DNA of 64,000 nt from Paenibacillus_AB hodogayensis (GTDB taxonomy: Bacteria; Bacillota; Bacilli; Paenibacillales; NBRC-103111), in contig NZ_BAAAYO010000002.1 of NCBI RefSeq assembly GCF_039536325.1, forward strand, positions 496,001 through 560,000, in the 5' to 3' direction. Below, piece after piece: positions 8,156-17,227 of this stretch (position 1 is its first letter; each line of letters opens with the position of its first letter). A model generated the notes under the pieces. That model was not told the origin of the DNA, searched no databases, and saw only the letters and a list, made by a program, of their open reading frames with translations. The position numbers were made by a program, and so were the translations under genes.

Positions 8156-9895
8156 TCAGTCCTCTACATATTCGCGATAGGCGCCGAATTCGAACAGATC
8201 GTCTTCACCCAGAGAAGACGGAGCCTCCTCTTCCGGCTTTCCAAGCCCTGCCATAATACGGCGCCAAAGCCTCGTCCGGGCATAGCGCTGATGCACCAGT
8301 TGGAACACGGTTTGCCGCAGCAGCCGCTCGGCCTCGGCGAATTGCCCTTGATCGGCGAGCAGAGTCGCGCGCCGTTCGATTAGCCATTCGTCCTGAAGGG
8401 CGCTCGTCTTGGCAAGCCACGTCTGCCTCTCCGTTATCGTCTCGGGCCCGATGCCGGCGAGCGCGGCGTCCCTTTCGCACGTCACCTGCGGATGCAAGGC
8501 GACGGCCTGCGACCGTATTCGGCGATAGCATGCAGCGGCTCGGAAGCAATCCCCTTTGTTGCGGCGGTAAAGCCTCCCTGCCAAAGCCAGCGCCCGGTCC
8601 TCACCAGAGCGCTCCAGCTCCGTCAGCGCTTCGTCGATCCGGTCCTTGCCGGCATACCAGGCACCCAGTTGCATGCTCCAGGAAGAAGCCTGCTCCGGCC
8701 TGGCTTCGGCCGCCCAGCTGAGCGCGCCCTCCAGCTCCTCGCAGCCGGAGATCGCCCAGCGATTGTCTTCCGGAGCCGGCGGCTGCGGAAGAAGCTCCGG
8801 CTGCCGCCGCTGCCAAGCTTCCACAACCTGCTCCCACAGTTCCGTTTCCCGTCTGCGGGCAAAGCCGAACAAAGGCACGCTTGCCAAAGGCGGCAGCTCC
8901 ACCTCCGGCACCTCCAACGTGCGGATATCCAGACGCTTGTCGGTAGGAAACCAGAACTCCACATAAACATGCGATGTTCCCGGAACGAGCTCATTCTTGA
9001 TCGATTGATCCACAATTGGACCGGCTTGAATTTCCAAACATTGTTCCTTGTCCAAAGCGTATTGGCTGACCCATTCCTCGTCGCGGCCTACACCGTCCGA
9101 CCATAATTTGATGCCGGGCGTCAGCCGCCGGTCGGCTGCATGGAACAAACCGCTTCCGAGGCTCGGCGTGTATACCCCGAACGCCTGGCAGTCCGGCTCG
9201 CGCCAGAAAAAGCCGGTCATGCGTCCAAGCTCTCCTTGCTTTTTGGGGCCTTCCTCCGCCCAGTCGATCGTGCGCATCGCCTCTCCGTGCGATAGCACCG
9301 GCCCGTTCGGGAAGCAGAACTCCGTGTCGGGGCGCGCGGGCACCCCCGCATTGGACCAAGCCATCCAGGGATGCGGCTCCGAAGTCGGATTGTGGAAGCA
9401 CGTTCGCTGTGTCAGGAACGAATCGTCTTGGCCCAGCGAATATTCGACCGTCCACTGCATCCCGAACCGGACTTCCCGCTCGCCGCACCAGACGAACAAT
9501 CGCTCACCGGTCTTATTCGTCTGATAGTATACCGGTACGATCTGTACCGGCGAATGGGAGATCGGAAAGCTGACTTCGATGCCCCCGCCGATAAAAAATT
9601 GCCTCGGCAGGATGCGCACCGGACGGACCGCGGGAACGGCAAAGAGCGTTTCCTTCCCCGAGCCTTTATGAATCAGGGAGTACACTTTCCCGCCCAGATC
9701 GGGGCATATCGTTGCCTTGATATGGTCGTTCTCCATGACCACGAACCGATACGTTCGGATGACGGGCCTGCGGCTCGTCTCCGCGTAGCTTTCGTAAGGG
9801 TACACCCCGTCCGGATCTTGCGCGCTCGGAATCGGTCCGGAGCCGACCATGGGGTGCGTCAGCAGTTCGTCGGTAAATTCGCGAATGTCGAGCAT
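8156..9895 (-). CDS. DUF5107 sugar-mutarotase-like protein with TPR-type C-terminus
   Basis: 579 residues. The N-terminal half resembles the DUF5107 / aldose-1-epimerase beta-sandwich fold: ATICPDLGGKVYSLIHKGSGKE followed by GGIEVSFPISHSP. The C-terminal 200 residues are Ala/Leu/Arg-rich helices typical of tetratricopeptide repeats (EALTELERSGEDRALALAGRLYR and similar). There is no signal peptide, so it should be cytoplasmic. The open frame runs to 10048, but I start at ATG 9895: AAAGGGG precedes it and the extra 51 codons are low-complexity Arg/Ser that overlap the upstream gene. It is the last enzyme-like gene of the sugar locus, 28 bases after the gene at 9924. Proteins of this type often sit in polysaccharide loci, role unclear. 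Confidence 0.75.
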   Translation of the reverse strand: MLDIREFTDELLTHPMVGSGPIPSAQDPDGVYPYESYAETSRRPVIRTYRFVVMENDHIKATICPDLGGKVYSLIHKGSGKETLFAVPAVRPVRILPRQFFIGGGIEVSFPISHSPVQIVPVYYQTNKTGERLFVWCGEREVRFGMQWTVEYSLGQDDSFLTQRTCFHNPTSEPHPWMAWSNAGVPARPDTEFCFPNGPVLSHGEAMRTIDWAEEGPKKQGELGRMTGFFWREPDCQAFGVYTPSLGSGLFHAADRRLTPGIKLWSDGVGRDEEWVSQYALDKEQCLEIQAGPIVDQSIKNELVPGTSHVYVEFWFPTDKRLDIRTLEVPEVELPPLASVPLFGFARRRETELWEQVVEAWQRRQPELLPQPPAPEDNRWAISGCEELEGALSWAAEARPEQASSWSMQLGAWYAGKDRIDEALTELERSGEDRALALAGRLYRRNKGDCFRAAACYRRIRSQAVALHPQVTCERDAALAGIGPETITERQTWLAKTSALQDEWLIERRATLLADQGQFAEAERLLRQTVFQLVHQRYARTRLWRRIMAGLGKPEEEAPSSLGEDDLFEFGAYREYVED

Positions 9896-9923
9896 CGGAC
9901 ACGCCCCTTTCGCCGGCTGGTTT

Positions 9924-11363
9924 CTAGGACCATACGCCCAGGTAGGGAACCGACGCCACCGACGACAACTGAATGTCTGTCTCGGCGATGCCGCCCTTGC
10001 GCAGGAAAATGCCCTCGTCCGTCTTGACGAACACGGGGCGGTCCGCAAAAGTGAACCGCTCCGGCAGCGCGCGCTCCCCGCCGACCCAGTTCATATCGCG
10101 GCCGAACCGCGTTTCATCCTTGCGTCCGAGAAGCTGGTACACGTCAATGCTCTGATAATCCGTAATCGTCCAATGCGGTCCCCGTTCCATCCAGATGCAG
10201 CGGTCCCCGAGCAGGACGGAAATTTGTTCATGGGTTTCATTCAGCCCGCTCCACACCTCGTCGTCCGCGCCGTGGCGCGCGATCAGGTACAGCAGATCGT
10301 GAGCGTGCCAGGCGCTGCTCGGCGCGATGTCCGCCTCGTTGCACCAGCCTGTGGCGGAGGCGAAATATCCCCGCGGATTCTGGTACGCCGCGTAAGTACG
10401 ATCGCATTTCGCCAGAAAGGCGGCAAGCTCCGTGTCCTCCTGCCGCTCCAGATACTCGTGAATGCCGAACAGAGATATCCCCATTCCGGCAATCAGCATC
10501 GGCTCGTTGATCCGGACCCAACGGCTGCCCGAATGGTAAAACACGCGATGCAGCCGGGTCTGCCCCCTGCCGTCATGCCAGGCCGAGCGGGCCAGATGGC
10601 GGCACAGCCCGCCGGCCTGCTCCAGGTAAGCGGGCTCTCCGTACAACTCGGACGCCAGTACGAGCGGCGCAATCAGCAGGCCGTAATATTCCGCCGGCTC
10701 GGTGCTCGTCGTATCCCCGGCATACCGGTAGGACGCGATGCAGTCCGGATCGGGAAGCCCGCCGACGTGAAATTGCCCGATCATCTCATCCACCTGCCGC
10801 CGCAGCTCATCGCCCCACCGCCGTTCGCCGAACACTTTCTCGTACAGCAGCTTCCCCCATAGGCGGGCATATTCCTGATTGCTGATCGCTCTCCCGTTCG
10901 TATACATAACCCCGAAAGGGTAAATACGGTCGCACGCGTCCATGGTGGCCTCCATGCTGGCGCGAATGCGCTGCAAATCGTCTGCGGGGAGCCAATCCTT
11001 CGCATACAAGGCAGTCAAGCCGAGCGCGGCGTTCGGCATCATATTGTGAATCAGGCCGTGCGCCAAGCTTTCGCCCATCTGGAAGCCGATATGCGCGTAT
11101 TGCCCGTCCGGCTGAAACGACCCGGTTTGAAACCGGATGAGGGTGAGCAGCTTGCTTTCCAGCGCGGGATCGCGCTTCTTATTCAGCATGAGCGCCAGCG
11201 CGGGCAGCAGCGGGCTGGCCCAAGTGCTGTGGTCGCACGTGAAATCGCTCCATCTGTAAGGATTCGAACCCCACACGGAGTGATTGTGAAACCCGTGAAT
11301 CGTCCCGTGCTCTTGAACCCATGTCAGCAGCCAATTGGCCAGCTTGCCTGCATTCGGTTTCAT
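9924..11363 (-). CDS. alpha/alpha-barrel-like protein of the sugar locus
   Basis: 479 residues, no signal peptide. The sequence is rich in amphipathic helices with aromatic motifs (HNHSVWGSNPYRWSDFTCDH, CNEADIAPSSAWHAHDLLY) typical of six-hairpin or alpha/alpha-toroid glycoside hydrolases and lyases, but I cannot assign a family or catalytic residues with certainty. Start: ATG at 11363, whose ATGA overlaps the stop of the beta-helix gene at 11360, with GGAGTGGAAAGG upstream, so the two are translationally coupled and should act together. The longer frame to 11411 lies inside the upstream gene. A role in breaking imported oligosaccharide is inference from context. Confidence 0.7.
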   Translation of the reverse strand: MKPNAGKLANWLLTWVQEHGTIHGFHNHSVWGSNPYRWSDFTCDHSTWASPLLPALALMLNKKRDPALESKLLTLIRFQTGSFQPDGQYAHIGFQMGESLAHGLIHNMMPNAALGLTALYAKDWLPADDLQRIRASMEATMDACDRIYPFGVMYTNGRAISNQEYARLWGKLLYEKVFGERRWGDELRRQVDEMIGQFHVGGLPDPDCIASYRYAGDTTSTEPAEYYGLLIAPLVLASELYGEPAYLEQAGGLCRHLARSAWHDGRGQTRLHRVFYHSGSRWVRINEPMLIAGMGISLFGIHEYLERQEDTELAAFLAKCDRTYAAYQNPRGYFASATGWCNEADIAPSSAWHAHDLLYLIARHGADDEVWSGLNETHEQISVLLGDRCIWMERGPHWTITDYQSIDVYQLLGRKDETRFGRDMNWVGGERALPERFTFADRPVFVKTDEGIFLRKGGIAETDIQLSSVASVPYLGVWS

Positions 11364-14056
11364 CCTTTCCACTCCCCTCCGCCCTGCTCCGGTTTGGCCC
11401 ACAGGCCGCAATCGTCCACATAGATCGAATATCCTTGCAGTTCCGCAGCCGTGCCGTTCTCGATCGCCACCGTTGCGCTTGTCGCTTCGGGGCCGGTCGT
11501 AAAGTGCAGCTCGGACATCGTGCTTTCCCAGTTCCAGCGGCTGACGAGCAGCTTAGCTTCCGCCTCGCCGTGTCCGCTCACGGACATCCGTGCCGAACCG
11601 GCTCGGGTCGCATGATGAAACAGTACATTATGGATCAGACAGCGGCCTTCTCCGACGAATTTCAAATATACATCGTGCATCCCTTCAACGAAACCGATCG
11701 GGGCGGTGAAGTGGCGCCAAGTCGAGTCGTAATTCGTCTGCTGGGTAATCGCGCCGATCAACGGCCCGTCGGGATGATCGAGTCTGCATTCAATGGAGAC
11801 CGGACCGACCACTTTGTTCAACCCGATCGAAACATTGTCGTATTTGCCCTTCAAACCAAAGTCCACTCCGGCGAATTTCAGCCATTCCCCCTTCTTCGCC
11901 GGTCCGATATAGGGAACGTCCCGATAAATCGCCCGGCCTCCGTCGGGGCCTTGCTCCCACGAACCGGTCGAACGGCTGTCCGAATGCTCGACCGCGAGCC
12001 GGTACTCCCCGCTGGACCGGATGGCCGCGTACGCAATGTAGGACGTATTCGGCTTCAAGCCCTCTGCCCTCTGCTCGATCCGATCCCCCGGCTGCAGAAC
12101 CGCGGCATATTTATTGCTGCGGACGACCGCTGGATAGGAACCGTTGCGACTGTAATCCCAACCGCATTCGAATACCGTCGCGGGAGAACCGGACGCGACG
12201 CTCCAATGGGCCAGATCGCCCGTCTCGAAGCCGCCGTTGCGAATACGCGTTTCATGGTCCAATACGGCGAAGCCTTCTCCCGCTTCCTGAGAGCGGTCAA
12301 AATCGTGGCCGGGAACCCACGACTCGCCCCCCTGCTCGTAGGCGCCCACATCCGGCGCTTCTCCGAGGAAGCCGTCCGTTATACCTTCAATCGGGATACC
12401 CTTGCCGATCGCCGGCGATTCCGGCCGAAGCCGGAAATCCCCCTGCTCCGCATTCTCGAAGCGAGGGTCCTCGTCGAAACGGTTATGGGACACGACGCTA
12501 TGGTTGCCCCATTTGCGGATTTCCCCGGCGGCAAACAAATTGTTGGCCATGTGGGTTCCGTACATATCATCGAAATAAAAAATGGTAGAATCCGCGATCC
12601 CCCGACGGTAAAACGTATTATTGTAAATGAGCGTCCGCTGCAGCGGGCGATTCAGCACCATGCCCCGATCGGGGATGTTCCACACCACGTTGCGGTAAAA
12701 GCTGACGCCGCTCGTCCAGGCGTCCATATAGAAGCCGAAGCTCAGATGATCGGACAAATTGTCGTGCAGCCAATTGTGGTGAATATGCGTGCTATCGAAA
12801 TCGTGATTAAACAAGTAGATCATGCCCGAATCTTTGGTCAGCGCGTTGGCGAAGGAAATATCGCAATACTCGATGACCGAGCGCGCGAATACGCCGGATA
12901 TCGCGGTCCGTCCCGATCTGGAGATCGTGCAGCGGCTGACGCGGTGCCCAAAGCCGGTGAGCCAGATCATACTGGCATACGAGGCTTCGAAATTTCCGTC
13001 ATGGATGAAGCAGTTGACCACGGTGTTCCGTTCGCCGGAAAGCTGCACCCCGATCCCTTCAAAATGAGAGATTTCGCAATCCCGGAGCACATTATCCGAT
13101 CCGCCCAGCTCCACCCCGTTCGTCCGGCCGTAAATCGTCTGACGCCAACCGAAGGAGCGGTCCATGCCGTAGATGCTGCCCCCTCTGATTTGGCAATGAC
13201 TGGCCGCCTTCGTTGTAATCGAAGCGCCCCGGCAATGGATTCCGGCGATATGAATATGCTGCTTGCCGCTCAAATCGAACGCATAGTCGCGTCGCTTCGC
13301 CTCGACCGTACGGCCGGCCGGATGGCCTCCTCCGGGGACGATGACGTACAGCAGCCGCTCGCGAGGGTCGTAATACCATTCCTTCTCGCTGTCCAGCGCT
13401 CGCAGCGTTCTCGTTATAAAATACAGATTGCCCGGCTCGGTATGGTAGTGTTCGGCCGAATTGATCCATTGGTCGTGATGCAGCGTGCCGTCCTGAAACC
13501 GGTTCACCTTGGCCGTTGACATAAAATAGCTGACGCCGTTCACGCAAGCGACCATCGCCCCGTCCCAATACCCGTCCGGGAACGCTTGCAGGTCCGCATC
13601 AAACAGCGTGTTGCCCGTATAATCGTTCGTAGCCGAATCCACGGTGGCGTACTGGGTTTTGTCCAGCCGGTCGCTCATGTTCGGCCATTGCGCCTCCATG
13701 CCGAGCTCCCCGTCGAAAAATACCAGATTGTCGCCGCCGTCAACCAACTCCCAAGCGAGACTTGCTTTGTAGACGTTGCCCTCATGATGCGCCCATTCCT
13801 TGATTTCGTCGCAGCCGCTGACGACCACTCGCTCCTGCCGGTAAGCCTCGAAGCGAATTGGCGCTCCGTCCCGGCCGCTGTTCCCAGGTACGACGGTTTC
13901 CCGGTAGACGCCTTCGCGGATATAGCACACATCTCCGGCCTTCAGCGTCTCCGCCGCCCTGCCGATCGTGCGGAACGGACTTTGCTCGGACCGGCCGTCG
14001 TTACGGTCGTCGCCATTCACGGCGACGTAGTATACGTTTCCTTGGGTTTCAACCAT
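11360..14056 (-). CDS. right-handed beta-helix protein with CBM6-like C-terminus
   Basis: 898 residues. The N-terminus (YYVAVNGDDRNDG, SPFRTIGRAAETLKAGD, YIREGVYRETV) is the signature of DUF1565/parallel beta-helix enzymes and recalls GH120 beta-xylosidases and some polysaccharide lyases. The middle (about 250-520) is repeated beta-helix rungs with Asn/Asp/Gly/His turns, for example RDCEISHFEGIGVQLSG. The last 200 residues contain a CBM6-like carbohydrate-binding sandwich (GMHDVYLKFVG, HNVLFHH). There is no signal peptide, so it should act on imported oligosaccharide, unusual for such a large beta-helix enzyme with a binding module. It overlaps the next gene by four bases and starts 17 bases after the aldo/keto reductase gene. 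Exact activity not assigned. Confidence 0.75.
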   Translation of the reverse strand: MVETQGNVYYVAVNGDDRNDGRSEQSPFRTIGRAAETLKAGDVCYIREGVYRETVVPGNSGRDGAPIRFEAYRQERVVVSGCDEIKEWAHHEGNVYKASLAWELVDGGDNLVFFDGELGMEAQWPNMSDRLDKTQYATVDSATNDYTGNTLFDADLQAFPDGYWDGAMVACVNGVSYFMSTAKVNRFQDGTLHHDQWINSAEHYHTEPGNLYFITRTLRALDSEKEWYYDPRERLLYVIVPGGGHPAGRTVEAKRRDYAFDLSGKQHIHIAGIHCRGASITTKAASHCQIRGGSIYGMDRSFGWRQTIYGRTNGVELGGSDNVLRDCEISHFEGIGVQLSGERNTVVNCFIHDGNFEASYASMIWLTGFGHRVSRCTISRSGRTAISGVFARSVIEYCDISFANALTKDSGMIYLFNHDFDSTHIHHNWLHDNLSDHLSFGFYMDAWTSGVSFYRNVVWNIPDRGMVLNRPLQRTLIYNNTFYRRGIADSTIFYFDDMYGTHMANNLFAAGEIRKWGNHSVVSHNRFDEDPRFENAEQGDFRLRPESPAIGKGIPIEGITDGFLGEAPDVGAYEQGGESWVPGHDFDRSQEAGEGFAVLDHETRIRNGGFETGDLAHWSVASGSPATVFECGWDYSRNGSYPAVVRSNKYAAVLQPGDRIEQRAEGLKPNTSYIAYAAIRSSGEYRLAVEHSDSRSTGSWEQGPDGGRAIYRDVPYIGPAKKGEWLKFAGVDFGLKGKYDNVSIGLNKVVGPVSIECRLDHPDGPLIGAITQQTNYDSTWRHFTAPIGFVEGMHDVYLKFVGEGRCLIHNVLFHHATRAGSARMSVSGHGEAEAKLLVSRWNWESTMSELHFTTGPEATSATVAIENGTAAELQGYSIYVDDCGLWAKPEQGGGEWKG

Positions 14057-14073
14057 TTCGAACCTCCGCTGGT

Positions 14074-14976
14074 TTACAGCAATTTTTTTCCCGGAAATAG
14101 CGACAGCACCCTCGCTTCATCCTCGGGCGTTAATCCTATTCCGTCGCAATACGACGCGTTTCGCGTCAACGATTGGACCGACGTCGTGCCGGTCAGCGTT
14201 ACCGCTATATCCGGGCACGTCAAACTAAACCGCATGGCCGGCTCCACAAGGCCGTTCGGCTCGCCGCGGTGCAGAAACTCCAGCTGTTGCTTCCGGTTCG
14301 CCGCTTCCTCCAGGATATCCGGGTATTTCGCGAGAAAAGGAGCGGGGCGATCCGTCAACAGGCCCATGCCGAGCGGGCTTCCATGGATGACGCCGATATT
14401 TTTCGCCCGGGCCAGCGGCAACAGCTCGGCCTTGGCCGTATAGTCCATCGGCGTATAGCGGCCGAACGTCTGGATCGTATCGACGATACCGTCGCGCACG
14501 AACGGCAGCAGCAGCTCGATTTTGCCCGCATTCACCCCGATCGCGCGAACGATCCCTTCCCGCTTCAAATCCAGGAAAGCGGCGACCGTCCCTTCCATGG
14601 CGGCTTCGTAGTCGACGGATTCCAGCTCGTGCAGCTGAATCAGATCGATGTAGTCGGTTTGCAGCCGCTTGAGGCTTTCCTTGACCGATTTTATCGTATT
14701 GTCGTACGTATACGGCACTCCGCGAACGACCGCCTTGGTCGCCAAAATAACGCGGTCCCGTTTCCCCTTCAGCCCTTGGCCGATTCTTCGTTCGCTTTCG
14801 CCCGCCCCGTACAACGGCGCCGTGTCGATAAAATTAATGCCCAGATCAAGCGCCGCATCAAGGACGCGAAACGCCTCTTCATCCGTCGTCCCTCCGAAAT
14901 CGCCGCCAAGAGGAGCTCCCCCGAGCCCCAGCTTCGAAACCCAAAAGTTCGTTTTGCCCAATACGGAATATTCCAT
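14074..14976 (-). CDS. aldo/keto reductase, aldose 1-dehydrogenase type
   Basis: 300 residues of the AKR superfamily, an NAD(P)-dependent TIM barrel. The active-site tetrad is visible: Asp and Tyr in DTAPLYGAGESERRIG, Lys in ILATKAV, His in IQLHELE. The DTAPLYGAGxSERRxG form is typical of D-threo-aldose/L-fucose/galactose 1-dehydrogenases, which oxidise a free sugar to its lactone. With the enolase-type dehydratase beside it, this suggests non-phosphorylative sugar oxidation. The frame opens at 15000, but ATG 14976 has GGGGATGG upstream and the usual family N-terminus (MEYSVLGKT). The gap to the upstream dehydratase gene is filled by a dispersed repeat (15017-15123). Confidence 0.85.
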   Translation of the reverse strand: MEYSVLGKTNFWVSKLGLGGAPLGGDFGGTTDEEAFRVLDAALDLGINFIDTAPLYGAGESERRIGQGLKGKRDRVILATKAVVRGVPYTYDNTIKSVKESLKRLQTDYIDLIQLHELESVDYEAAMEGTVAAFLDLKREGIVRAIGVNAGKIELLLPFVRDGIVDTIQTFGRYTPMDYTAKAELLPLARAKNIGVIHGSPLGMGLLTDRPAPFLAKYPDILEEAANRKQQLEFLHRGEPNGLVEPAMRFSLTCPDIAVTLTGTTSVQSLTRNASYCDGIGLTPEDEARVLSLFPGKKLL

Positions 14977-15016
14977 AGTCACCATCCCCGGAAAAAGCAT
15001 TGTATTCTGCCAGTTC

Positions 15017-15123
15017 GTACAAAACCAGAGCTAATCCTGCCTACTCCGGAAGGCTGTATTCCTTGGGGTGCAAGGGATTCGGCCCATTCCAAGTATACCG
15101 TGAAAGGTCTGACTTTGTACTAG
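15017..15123 (-). repeat. dispersed repeat, full copy inside the sugar operon
   Basis: About 104 bases bounded by GTAC on both sides. Read on the minus strand it begins GTACAAAGTCAGACCT and ends GCTCTGGTTTTGTAC, and it aligns along its whole length (by eye about 80 percent) with the copy at 41475-41582. It contains the inner dyad CCTTG/CAAGG and the palindrome TTCCGGA. It occupies nearly the whole 151-base gap between the dehydratase stop (15128) and the AKR start (14976). It has no coding capacity. Confidence 0.8.
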
Positions 15124-15127
15124 GCGG

Positions 15128-16210
15128 TTAACATTTGTAGCGGGCCGTCCTCTCCACTTCCTCCCAATCGAAGCGATAGCCGATCCCGGGGCCCTGCGGA
15201 GCGCTAATATAACCGTCCCGGTCCACATTCGGATAGCCGAAACCGATGGAGTCCCCCGATCCCCAAACCAGCACTTCGAAAAACGAATTGTTCGGAATGC
15301 CGCAGGCTAGCTGGACGTTCGCCTGATCGCCGCCGTGAATTTCCGCTTTCATGCCGAAGCTGTCCGCCAGATGGGCGATGCGCAGCGAACCGGTGATGCC
15401 GCCCTTCAGCAGCGTACCGGTACGAATCATATCGCAGGCGCCTTGCACGATAAAATCCGCGGCATTGTAATGGCAGCCGTCTGACGTTTCCGCCGCCAGC
15501 ACGGGAATCGTCAGCTCTTCGCACAGCCGCTTGTACGTCCAGATGCTGGACTCCCGCATCGGTTCCTCGTACCACCGGTAATCCGCTTCCTCGAGGGCGC
15601 GGCCAAGGTAGATCGCTTCCTGCAGGTTGAATCCGGCCGAGCCGTCATACATCAGCTCGATCCCGTCGCCGACATGCTTGCGTAAATCCTGGCATAGCTT
15701 CGCGTCTTGACGGGCGTCGCCCCAAGCGTGCAGCTTGATCGCCTTGTAGCCGCGCTCGATGCAGGCATCGGCCGCTTCGAGAAATTGCTCGGTCGTATCA
15801 TAAGTGACGGTGGAGGCATACGCCTGTACGCGATCGCTGTTGCCGCCGATCAGTTGGTACAAGGGCATGCCCGCTTTTTTGGCCGTTATATCCCATAGCG
15901 CCATGTCGATCAGCCCCATGTACATAATCTGGAATTCCTCCAGCCGGTCCATTTCCCAAATTTCGTGCCACAGCTTCTCTTTCAGCAGCGGGTCTTTGCC
16001 GATCAGCATATCCTTCAATCTCCGCCGCACGTATTCGACGGTCATTCCGGCCCGCTGCGTAACCGCAACGCCTTCGATGCCCTCGTCGGTCAAAATGCGC
16101 ACGATGCCCTGCTCGCGGACCGTTCCGGAGCCGGGCAACCCTTTGCGCCAATTAAATTGCGTCGTAACGGGGGTTTCGATGCCGTAAGCTTTCACGTCTA
16201 TAATTTTCAT
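15128..16210 (-). CDS. mandelate racemase/muconate lactonizing enzyme family sugar-acid dehydratase
   Basis: 360 residues of the enolase superfamily. Capping domain at 1-110, then the barrel. Metal ligands are D189 (MYDGSAG), E215 (YEEP) and E241 (AAETSD); the general acid/base pair is H292 (AEIHGGD) and the strand-2 pair K159-x-H161 (KAIKLHAWGD). Spacing matches the mandelate racemase subgroup, whose members mostly dehydrate sugar acids such as rhamnonate, fuconate or galactarate; H161 in place of the usual second Lys is notable. I start at ATG 16210 (AAGGAGT upstream); an in-frame GTG at 16225 sits too close to that site. It likely follows the AKR in an oxidative sugar pathway. The substrate is not determined. 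Confidence 0.85.
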   Translation of the reverse strand: MKIIDVKAYGIETPVTTQFNWRKGLPGSGTVREQGIVRILTDEGIEGVAVTQRAGMTVEYVRRRLKDMLIGKDPLLKEKLWHEIWEMDRLEEFQIMYMGLIDMALWDITAKKAGMPLYQLIGGNSDRVQAYASTVTYDTTEQFLEAADACIERGYKAIKLHAWGDARQDAKLCQDLRKHVGDGIELMYDGSAGFNLQEAIYLGRALEEADYRWYEEPMRESSIWTYKRLCEELTIPVLAAETSDGCHYNAADFIVQGACDMIRTGTLLKGGITGSLRIAHLADSFGMKAEIHGGDQANVQLACGIPNNSFFEVLVWGSGDSIGFGYPNVDRDGYISAPQGPGIGYRFDWEEVERTARYKC

Positions 16211-16317
16211 AATGTGTACGATCACTCCTTATCGTTCAGAAGCTGAGCAGTTCCTCCAAACTGCGACATAAACAAGGAACGGTACAGCGATACGCTCATA
16301 CCGGACCTCCTTCCCGG

Positions 16318-17202
16318 TTACCCCTTCAAGGAACCGACCATAATGCCTTTGGCGAAATACTTTTGCAGGAACGGATAAACAATGACGATCGGGACTGTCG
16401 CGATCATCAGCACCGCCGCTTTAACCGTTTCCGGAGTCAGCGGAGCCTCTCCGGTCGAATGCAGCATAATGTCTTGCATCACCTGATCCTGGTTCTCGAT
16501 AATCAACTTGCGCAAATAAAGCTGCAGCACCATCTTGTAGTGATCGCTTATATAGAGCATGGCATCGAACCACGCATTCCAGTGCGATACCGCGGTCCAC
16601 AGAGCCACGGTCGCCAGAATCGGCTTCGATAGCGGCATAATGATCGTCAACAGGATACGCACGTCGTTCGCTCCGTCGATCCGCGCAGATTCTTCCAGCT
16701 CCGTCGGTATGCTCATGAAGAAATTGCGCATGATGAACATCGTAAACGTGCTAAACAAGGTCGGAAGAATGAGCACCCAGCGCGAATCCATCAAGCCGAG
16801 CGATTTGATCAGCAGGTACGATGGAATAATTCCGCCGCTGAAAAACATCGTAAAGACGAAAAACATCGTGTAAAACGTACGGTGCGGCAAATATTTTTTG
16901 GACAAAGGATACGCTCCGAGAGCCATGGCGAATACCGATAAGACGGTACCGACGACCGTGCGGAATATCGAATTGCCGAATGCGATAAAAATATCGCCCG
17001 ACGCAAAGGTCCGCTTGTACGCATCCAGCGAAAATCCGCGCGGATACAAATGGATGCCGGGACGAAGCGATTCCTCGTACGAACTGAAAGAAACCGACAA
17101 CACATGAATAAACGGATACAGCATTGCCGCGCACATCAGGGAGATGAACGCAACGAGCGCCGTTTGGAACAGCTTCTCGCTTAAAGCCATTTTGCTTGAC
17201 AT
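16318..17202 (-). CDS. carbohydrate ABC transporter permease (YtcP/LplC type)
   Basis: 294 residues with six predicted membrane helices. The EAA loop that contacts the ATPase is visible as LEESARIDGANDVRILLTIIMPLSKP. Family members end with a short PFLQKYFAKGIMVGSLKG-like tail, as here. It pairs with the LplB-type permease 25 bases upstream and the lipoprotein before that to form a CUT1 sugar importer. No ATP-binding gene is in the locus, so an MsmX-like shared ATPase encoded elsewhere is expected. AGGGGG precedes the ATG at 17202. Confidence 0.9.
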   Translation of the reverse strand: MSSKMALSEKLFQTALVAFISLMCAAMLYPFIHVLSVSFSSYEESLRPGIHLYPRGFSLDAYKRTFASGDIFIAFGNSIFRTVVGTVLSVFAMALGAYPLSKKYLPHRTFYTMFFVFTMFFSGGIIPSYLLIKSLGLMDSRWVLILPTLFSTFTMFIMRNFFMSIPTELEESARIDGANDVRILLTIIMPLSKPILATVALWTAVSHWNAWFDAMLYISDHYKMVLQLYLRKLIIENQDQVMQDIMLHSTGEAPLTPETVKAAVLMIATVPIVIVYPFLQKYFAKGIMVGSLKG

Positions 17203-17227
17203 CGTTAAACCCCCTAACGAAGAACCG

